Translations under genes and position numbers: made by a program
In this document: positions 6,266-7,794 of the stretch, one piece after another
Numbering within the stretch: the first letter of the stretch is position 1
Layout: every line of letters starts with the position of its first letter
The notes under the pieces: model-generated
The model's database searches: none
What the model was told of the DNA's origin: nothing
What the model saw: the letters and a program-made list of their open reading frames with translations, nothing else
NCBI GenBank assembly: GCA_030037055.1
Contig: JASHRZ010000350.1
Span: 1-7,794 of the forward strand
Direction: 5' to 3'
Source: Alphaproteobacteria bacterium
GTDB lineage: Bacteria; Pseudomonadota; Alphaproteobacteria; ATCC43930; CGMCC-115725
Length of the DNA stretch: 7,794 nucleotides

Positions 6266-7450
6266 TCAGTCCGGCAGGCCGAGCACGCGCTTGGCGATGA
6301 CGTTGAGCTGGATCTCCGAGGTGCCGCCCTCGATCGAATTCGCCTTGGAGCGCAGCCATTCGCGCGTGATGCGCTTCTCCTCGGCGGCGAAGCCGTCGCC
6401 TTCCCAGCCCAGCGCCTGGGTCCCGAGGCATTGCAGCAACAGCTCGAATTTCCGCTTGTTGAGCTCGGTGCCGTAATATTTGAACATGGCAGAGGCCGGT
6501 CCCGGCGCGCCGCCTTTCGCCTCCTCGGCGGCGCGGCGCTGGGTGAGGCGGAAGGCGCGCTGGTCGATCTCGTGGCGCGCGATCTGGTCGCGCAGCACCG
6601 CATCCGCCACCTTGCCGTCGCGCGCCCCGCAATAGGTCTTGGCGAGCTGGGCCAGCGAGCGCTCGGCGCCGCGCTGACGCTCGCCGATCGAGGCGATCAT
6701 CTTGCGCTCGTGCTCCAGCAGCTTCTTGGCGATGGTCCATCCGTTGTTGAGGCCGCCGACGAGATTGTCCAGCGGCACGCGCACATTCTCGATGAAGGTC
6801 TCGCAGAAGGGCGAGGCGCCGCTGATCAGGCGGATCGGGCGGGTGCGAATGCCGGGGTCGTCCATGTCGATGAGCAGGAAGCTGATGCCCTCGTGCTTCT
6901 TCGCCAGGGGATCGGTGCGCACCAGGCAGAAGATCCAATCGGCGAGATCGGCGTAGGAGGTCCAGATCTTGTGGCCGTTGACCAGGAAATGCTCGCCTTG
7001 CGGCACGGCGCGGGTCCTAAGGCCAGCGAGGTCGGAGCCGGCCTCAGGCTCACTGTAGCCCTGACACCAACGGATCTCGCCACGGGCGATCGCCGGCAGA
7101 TGCGCCGCCTTTTGCGCTTCGCTGCCGTATTCCAGGAGCACGGGCCCTAGCATCCAGATGCCGAAGCTCTGCAAGGGCGAGCGGCAATTGAGCCGGCGCA
7201 TTTCCTCCTCGAGGATGCGCGCCTCTTCCGGCGCAAGACCTCCGCCGCCATACCGCTTGGGCCAGGTCGGCACCGTCCAGCCGCGCGCCGCCATGCGCTC
7301 GAGCCAGAGCTTGGAGTCCGGGTTCTTGAAGCGGGCACGGCGTCCGCCCCAGACGATTTCGTCATCGGGCATCGGCGTGCGCATGCTCGGCGGGCAATTC
7401 GCCTCGAGCCAGGCGCGGGTCTCCGCGCGGAACGCGTCGAGCTCGGCCAT
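6266..7450 (-). CDS. Acyl-CoA dehydrogenase family protein, subunit with the catalytic glutamate
   Basis: The 394-residue flavoenzyme subunit is predicted to oxidise an acyl-CoA to the 2,3-enoyl-CoA and pass electrons to electron-transfer flavoprotein. Visible motifs are PTWPKRYGGGGL (61-72) in the N-terminal domain, the flavin loop GYSEPEAGSDLAGLRTRA (131-148), NGHKIWTSYADLADW (158-172), and SIEGGTSEIQLN (372-383), whose E373 sits at the family's catalytic-base position. The C-terminal half lacks RKQFG (HERKMIASIGERQRG instead) and QxxGGxG (QCLGTQALGWEG instead); both are present in the protein encoded 4 nt downstream. The arrangement resembles two-gene actinobacterial FadE pairs that form alpha2beta2 enzymes with one FAD per heterodimer; extending this to these genes is inference. 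The start is ATG at 7450, supported by AGAGGGAG just upstream. It is the first gene of a leftward two-gene operon, divergent from the gene at the right edge. No regulator, thiolase, hydratase or CoA ligase lies in the window to indicate the substrate. Confidence 0.95.
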   Translation of the reverse strand: MAELDAFRAETRAWLEANCPPSMRTPMPDDEIVWGGRRARFKNPDSKLWLERMAARGWTVPTWPKRYGGGGLAPEEARILEEEMRRLNCRSPLQSFGIWMLGPVLLEYGSEAQKAAHLPAIARGEIRWCQGYSEPEAGSDLAGLRTRAVPQGEHFLVNGHKIWTSYADLADWIFCLVRTDPLAKKHEGISFLLIDMDDPGIRTRPIRLISGASPFCETFIENVRVPLDNLVGGLNNGWTIAKKLLEHERKMIASIGERQRGAERSLAQLAKTYCGARDGKVADAVLRDQIARHEIDQRAFRLTQRRAAEEAKGGAPGPASAMFKYYGTELNKRKFELLLQCLGTQALGWEGDGFAAEEKRITREWLRSKANSIEGGTSEIQLNVIAKRVLGLPD

Positions 7451-7452
7451 CG

Positions 7453-7460
7453 CTCCCTCT
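7453..7460 (-). promoter_or_regulatory. Ribosome binding site of the first acyl-CoA dehydrogenase gene
   Basis: On the minus strand AGAGGGAG ends 2 nt before the ATG at 7450. The spacing is short, but pairing through the AGAGGG part leaves about 4 nt, which is workable. It supports the chosen start. Confidence 0.6.
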
Positions 7461-7470
7461 TAGGGTGGCG

Positions 7471-7499
7471 ACGCTACACCACCGCGCGGCGGCGCTCAA
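7471..7499 (-). promoter_or_regulatory. Possible promoter of the acyl-CoA dehydrogenase operon
   Basis: On the minus strand TTGAGC (7499-7494) is followed after 17 nt by TAGCGT (7476-7471). This gives 4 of 6 and 3 of 6 matches to the sigma-70 -35 and -10 hexamers. Transcription would start near 7464, just ahead of the ribosome binding site. The -10 match is weak and the assignment is tentative. Confidence 0.25.
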
Positions 7500-7511
7500 C
7501 CCGCGCGCGGG
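7500..7511. repeat. 12-bp perfect palindrome in the divergent intergenic region
   Basis: CCCGCGCGCGGG is self-complementary and directly abuts the candidate -35 box of the leftward operon, a position suited to an operator. In GC-rich DNA such a palindrome can also arise by chance. Confidence 0.3.
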
Positions 7512-7553
7512 ATGGGGGGCCGCGAGTCCCGAGCGGACTAAGCTGCTTTTGCC

Positions 7554-7568
7554 AATCAACGAATGATT
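7554..7568. repeat. Short inverted repeat in an AT-rich island
   Basis: AATCA-ACGAA-TGATT has perfect 5-bp arms with a 5-nt spacer. It lies in the least GC-rich stretch of the window, about 100 nt before the leftward operon and 50 nt before the rightward gene. It could be a regulator-binding site or part of the rightward promoter; I find no well-spaced -35/-10 pair here. Confidence 0.3.
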
Positions 7569-7617
7569 AACCATGGGCCGCCATAATCACTCGCAAGAAC
7601 AGAACGGGGGCTCTGGC

Positions 7618-7794
7618 ATGCCGCTCGACAGCGGAGAGGATGCGAGCTTGGCGAAGCCGGCAGGCCAGCGCGGCAAGGCGCGGGCCCGGCCGCGCGGCGA
7701 GGCGGCCGGCAATGGCGAGCCGCCGGTCGCGCGCATCCTGCAGCTCGTCGCCGCGCTCAAGGCCGAACAGGCAAGCCTCGCCGCGGCCGCGCCC
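7618..7794 (+). CDS. Unrecognised protein, 3'-truncated by the window edge
   Basis: I do not recognise this gene. From ATG 7618 the frame is open to the window end (59 codons) with strongly G/C-biased third positions, consistent with real coding. GGGGG at 7606-7610, 7 nt upstream, serves as a ribosome binding site. An in-frame ATG at 7573 would add 15 residues (MGRHNHSQEQNGGSG), but it has no ribosome binding site; an in-frame stop lies at 7564-7566. The visible N-terminus is hydrophilic and low in complexity, rich in Ala, Gly, Arg and Lys (KARARPRGEAAGNGEPP, about 20-36), followed by a predicted amphipathic helix (VARILQLVAALKAEQASLAA, about 37-56). There is no signal peptide or membrane segment in the visible part. 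It is divergent from the acyl-CoA dehydrogenase operon; no function can be assigned. Confidence 0.55.
   Translation, partial: MPLDSGEDASLAKPAGQRGKARARPRGEAAGNGEPPVARILQLVAALKAEQASLAAAAP

Noticed and set aside
3376..6300. A 974-codon open frame on the plus strand spanning recJ, the intergenic gap and the antisense of the downstream acyl-CoA dehydrogenase gene
   Set aside because: It is open because stop codons are rare in GC-rich DNA. Its translation is Arg/Ala-rich and matches nothing except the short histidine kinase fragment, which is reported separately.
6262..6603. An N-terminal extension of the downstream acyl-CoA dehydrogenase gene (frame open up to 6603)
   Set aside because: The extension overlaps the 3' end of the upstream gene in another frame and is Ser/Arg/Cys-rich. 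The family fold begins at the ATG at 6261.

Overview
The window comes from a GC-rich bacterium, very probably an alphaproteobacterium. I infer this from strong G/C preference at third codon positions, from the gene order homoserine dehydrogenase - class II fructose bisphosphatase (GlpX) - RecJ, which is familiar from alphaproteobacterial chromosomes, and from a sensor-kinase remnant of a type common in that class. I see no CRISPR array, tRNA, rRNA, transposase or integrase. Most of the window is ordinary chromosomal housekeeping and catabolic sequence.

Left part (1-4684, plus strand). The 3' end of an OmpA-domain-like gene ends at 392. After a 164-nt gap come hom (557-1849), glpX (1863-2843) and recJ (2906-4684). 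hom and glpX are 13 nt apart and almost certainly co-transcribed. recJ follows after 62 nt and probably belongs to the same unit. The three products serve unrelated processes: threonine/methionine biosynthesis, gluconeogenesis or pentose-phosphate carbon flow, and DNA repair.

Middle (4685-5121). This 437-nt gap between convergent genes holds no intact gene. It contains a recognisable 71-codon remnant of a sensor histidine kinase ATPase domain (4816-5028), cut off from its N box, phosphoacceptor and sensory parts, and a perfect 8-bp-stem hairpin (5051-5069) that could act as a terminator.

Right part (5122-7450, minus strand). Two acyl-CoA dehydrogenase-family genes are transcribed leftwards, 4 nt apart. 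Their motifs are complementary. The upstream gene has the SEPxxGSD flavin loop, the WTS segment and the catalytic-type glutamate, but lacks RKQFG and QxxGGxG. The downstream gene has RKQFG and QxxGGxG but lacks the glutamate and the SEP loop. They therefore look like the two halves of an obligate heteromeric (alpha2beta2) enzyme, and this is the most interesting observation here.

Right edge (7451-7794). A 167-nt divergent intergenic region with two small inverted repeats precedes the 5' end of an unrecognised plus-strand gene that runs off the window.
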